Source: Clostridium sp. (GTDB taxonomy: Bacteria > Bacillota_A > Clostridia > Lachnospirales > Lachnospiraceae). Taken from it: DNA of 7,567 bases. The stretch covers positions 1-7,567 of the forward strand of contig JAMPAW010000156.1 in NCBI GenBank assembly GCA_023666975.1, written 5' to 3'. A program made the translations under genes and the position numbers. Shown here in pieces: positions 5,597 to 7,567 of the stretch (position 1 is its first letter; each line of letters starts with the position of its first letter). The notes below the pieces were generated by a model. It did no database searches. It was not told the origin of the DNA and worked only from the letters and a program-made list of their open reading frames with translations.

Positions 5597-7567
5597 TGTC
5601 TTTCACCAGCCACATAAAACAAGCAGATTCCATTCTGATAATGGGTTTGCGTAAACTGTCATATATTATCTCATACTGCTTTTTTATCAAATCCAAAGAT
5701 TCTGTTACTTTTATGCCATAGTAATTAGACTTTGCTTCATGCGTTGATAAAATCTGCTCTATCATTTCCCTCGCACCTGTTAAGTTCGATTCAGCCTTAA
5801 ATTTATCGCCAGCCTCTTTCCTTGCAATCCTGCCTCCCTGAACAACGAGTTTCTCCCATTTTTCTTCGGGATAGTACGATTTAAACCAGTCAAGAATGGA
5901 ACATCTATAACGTTTCGGAACTCTCAGGAATCCATTTTCAAACCCACGTCTTCCTAAATGCTCAATCTGATCACTCTGGTTAAAATACCCAGTCCGGGCA
6001 ATTCTTCCGTGCTCACTTAATACAATTTTTAAGGGCACGTCATCATATGCAGGAAAGGCAATTGGAATAACCTGTATCGAGGTAGACAAATATTGTCTGA
6101 ACAATCCTAATGAGTAAAGAGAGATGCCCTCATCCAACAGTATCCTCTCATTCGGCTCTACTGAAAATGTAAAAACAAATCCTTTCCACTCGACAGAAGA
6201 CAACGCGGCAAAAGCAGCGGCCATTCCTTTGTAGGAATGCATCGCGTTCTCCGTTATGCAGTCAAATATTTCATCTCCTGGGGCATAGAAATGAATATAG
6301 TCATTTTTTATTGCCACTTCTCTGTCAAAAGAACCCTGGATTATCCTATTATTCTTAAATATTTTTTTCTGTTTTTCTTCCTCCACTCCTCTCTGTACTC
6401 TGATGGCAATCTCATTTTGCTTCTTGATTAGATAGCTATCCCAACTTGGCGGTATTAAAAACGAATTTTGCGCCGATCTGATAGAAAAATTATTCTCATC
6501 AAACGCCACAAGACCGCTATCCTTATTCTGATGCACCACACCAAAGCCTGCCAGAGACGCCCAACTCATCATAGTTTGGGCAAACAAATCATTCTCGTTA
6601 AACTGGTAGTTGGAGAGCAAACGCTCAAGCTGATTATATAACGGTCTATATCTCAAGGCTGCCGTATCAAAGATCTGCTCTCTTCGCACGGTCTCTCGCA
6701 TCTGTCCGGCTTCTTTTATCAGTTCCGGGACAAGCCTGTACAAACCAAATTCAAAGTCAGTACAGATTGAATCAGCAATCTTATGATTTATATCATTCAT
6801 AATTATCTCAAGTCCGCTTAAAGACTGCCCGAAAACATTCAAACCCTGATTCCACAGGTTAAACAATTGCTCTTCATAACTCTCCGTAGTGTGTATAACT
6901 ACTGATGTAACGGGGATCTGAACATTTCTTCCCATACGGTCAAGCCGTCCGATTCGCTGTTCAATCGTATTAATATTCCAAGGCAAATCTATATGGATCA
7001 CATAATCAGCAATCTGAAGGTTTCTTCCTTCACCCCCCGATTTATCGCAGATTAGTATTGTACATTTTGGATCAGACTGGAAACGGTAAATGTTGATTTC
7101 AGCCTCATCTTTATCCATTTCAATAGAAAAGCCCACCACCTCCTCCCCAAAAGCCTCATAAAGTACCCTGTAATACACATCGAAAGTCTCTATATGGTCT
7201 GTAAATACAACTGTTTTTTTATTATAAAGATTCGTTTCAATATAACTGACTATATTCACAAGACGAGACGGATGAGACTCCACGTCATCCAGAATCTCTG
7301 TCATCTTCTGTAATATGTCATCTTCGTCCTCCACCCATCTGTCTGCGCTTTTCCTTACATTCTCCGGAACAGATGCATTTTTTCCGTTTACTTCTTTTAA
7401 TCTTGCCCTATATGCCCATGGCGAACTGAAAAAGGCCTCCAGCACTGGTTGAATCTCGCTTCCCACCCGTGCCGCGTCAATATTCTCCTGATTTTTAACA
7501 ATCCATTCCTTTAGCGTTCTGTATGCCTCAAACTCGTAATAATTAACACTGTCTCCAAGCGGGTATG
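5589..7567 (-). CDS. dpdE: DpdE-like SNF2/RapA-family helicase (5' end beyond window)
   Basis: The frame is open from the right edge (first full codon at 7563-7565) to a TAA at 5589-5591, giving 658 C-terminal residues. A GTG at 7464-7466 could be mistaken for the start, but the frame continues upstream of it with protein-like sequence (for example NYYEFEAYRTLKEW). The visible part holds RecA-like domain 2 of a SNF2 helicase: motif IV KTVVFTDH (117-124), motif V DKSGGEGRNLQ (174-184) with IHIDLPWN just after, and motif VI QRIGRLDRMGR (203-213). Walker A and DEAH-type motifs must lie off the window. Downstream, GSFDRE (411-416) plus PGDEIFDCITENA resembles the RapA C-terminal domain, and the end (PIIRMESACFMW) resembles the closing helix/strand of RapA. 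RapA-type proteins are ATP-driven DNA translocases. Here the gene leads into a RecQ-like gene by an 8-base overlap, as expected for DpdE of the Dpd restriction arm. The SNF2/RapA family is firm; the DpdE name comes from context plus similarity. Confidence 0.85.
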   Translation of the reverse strand, partial: YPLGDSVNYYEFEAYRTLKEWIVKNQENIDAARVGSEIQPVLEAFFSSPWAYRARLKEVNGKNASVPENVRKSADRWVEDEDDILQKMTEILDDVESHPSRLVNIVSYIETNLYNKKTVVFTDHIETFDVYYRVLYEAFGEEVVGFSIEMDKDEAEINIYRFQSDPKCTILICDKSGGEGRNLQIADYVIHIDLPWNINTIEQRIGRLDRMGRNVQIPVTSVVIHTTESYEEQLFNLWNQGLNVFGQSLSGLEIIMNDINHKIADSICTDFEFGLYRLVPELIKEAGQMRETVRREQIFDTAALRYRPLYNQLERLLSNYQFNENDLFAQTMMSWASLAGFGVVHQNKDSGLVAFDENNFSIRSAQNSFLIPPSWDSYLIKKQNEIAIRVQRGVEEEKQKKIFKNNRIIQGSFDREVAIKNDYIHFYAPGDEIFDCITENAMHSYKGMAAAFAALSSVEWKGFVFTFSVEPNERILLDEGISLYSLGLFRQYLSTSIQVIPIAFPAYDDVPLKIVLSEHGRIARTGYFNQSDQIEHLGRRGFENGFLRVPKRYRCSILDWFKSYYPEEKWEKLVVQGGRIARKEAGDKFKAESNLTGAREMIEQILSTHEAKSNYYGIKVTESLDLIKKQYEIIYDSLRKPIIRMESACFMWLVKDNG
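5603..5607 (-). promoter_or_regulatory. Ribosome binding site of dpdF
   Basis: GGTGA on the minus strand ends 6 bases before the ATG at 5594-5596, within the last codons of dpdE. It matches the 3' half of the full Shine-Dalgarno consensus and supports the ATG that overlaps the dpdE stop. Confidence 0.55.

Noticed and set aside
6362..6368. Run of seven T on the plus strand (A7 in coding sense) in dpdE, considered as a -1 frameshift slippery site
   Set aside because: The run is not in the reading-frame register required for X-XXY-YYZ slippage, and the frame continues intact through it.
524..6431. Other short plus-strand open frames (524-724, 2837-3031, 3768-3980, 4002-4202, 4458-4703, 6237-6431)
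   Set aside because: All are opposite well-supported minus-strand genes with clear motifs, and none has protein-family character.
7033..7038. Run of six C on the plus strand (six G in coding sense) within helicase motif V of dpdE, considered as a phase-variation tract
   Set aside because: Six bases is short for slipped-strand switching and the run is explained by the codons of the conserved SGGEG motif.
7464..7466. GTG as the start codon of the SNF2-like gene
   Set aside because: The frame stays open to the window edge with plausible protein sequence upstream, and a SNF2 helicase needs its first RecA-like domain (Walker A, DEAH), which would be missing. The true start is outside the window.
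1..7567. CRISPR array, insertion sequence, tRNA/rRNA, promoter or terminator hairpin
   Set aside because: No spaced direct repeats, transposase, tRNA-like cloverleaf or hairpin followed by a T-run was seen. The window is essentially all coding, with one 22-base gap.

Overview
The window looks like the middle of a DNA-modification-linked defence operon, from a bacterium that is most likely a Bacillota/Clostridia member. That guess rests on moderately AT-rich DNA, frequent AGA and ATA codons, and purine-rich AAGGGA(G)-type ribosome binding sites; it is only moderately secure. Every base except a 22-base gap (3157-3178) lies inside one of four genes. All four are on the minus strand, so the direction of transcription is from the right edge to the left edge.

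In transcription order the genes are: (1) 5589-7567, the C-terminal 658 residues of a SNF2/RapA-type helicase (dpdE), whose 5' end lies beyond the right edge; (2) 3179-5596, a complete 805-residue RecQ-like helicase (dpdF); (3) 2365-3156, a complete 263-residue winged-helix-like protein (dpdG); (4) 1-2368, the N-terminal 789 residues of a large P-loop ATPase (dpdH), whose stop codon lies beyond the left edge. The junctions are tight: an 8-base overlap, a 22-base gap, then an ATGA overlap. Each internal start has a visible Shine-Dalgarno site. No promoter or terminator is visible, which fits a window cut from the interior of one long transcription unit.

The order SNF2-like helicase, RecQ-like helicase, small winged-helix protein, large ATPase matches dpdE-dpdF-dpdG-dpdH of the Dpd system, first characterised in Salmonella enterica serovar Montevideo. 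In Dpd, DpdA inserts a 7-deazaguanine base (preQ0, then converted to ADG) into host DNA, and the remaining genes act as restriction partners against unmodified DNA. The four proteins here would be part of that restriction arm. Motif-level assignments (RecQ, SNF2/RapA, P-loop ATPase) are read directly from the sequence. The Dpd name is inferred from motif content plus gene order. Neither dpdA nor any preQ0 synthesis gene, nor any recognisable nuclease, is inside the window, so the modification arm and the cutting enzyme must be sought on the flanks.
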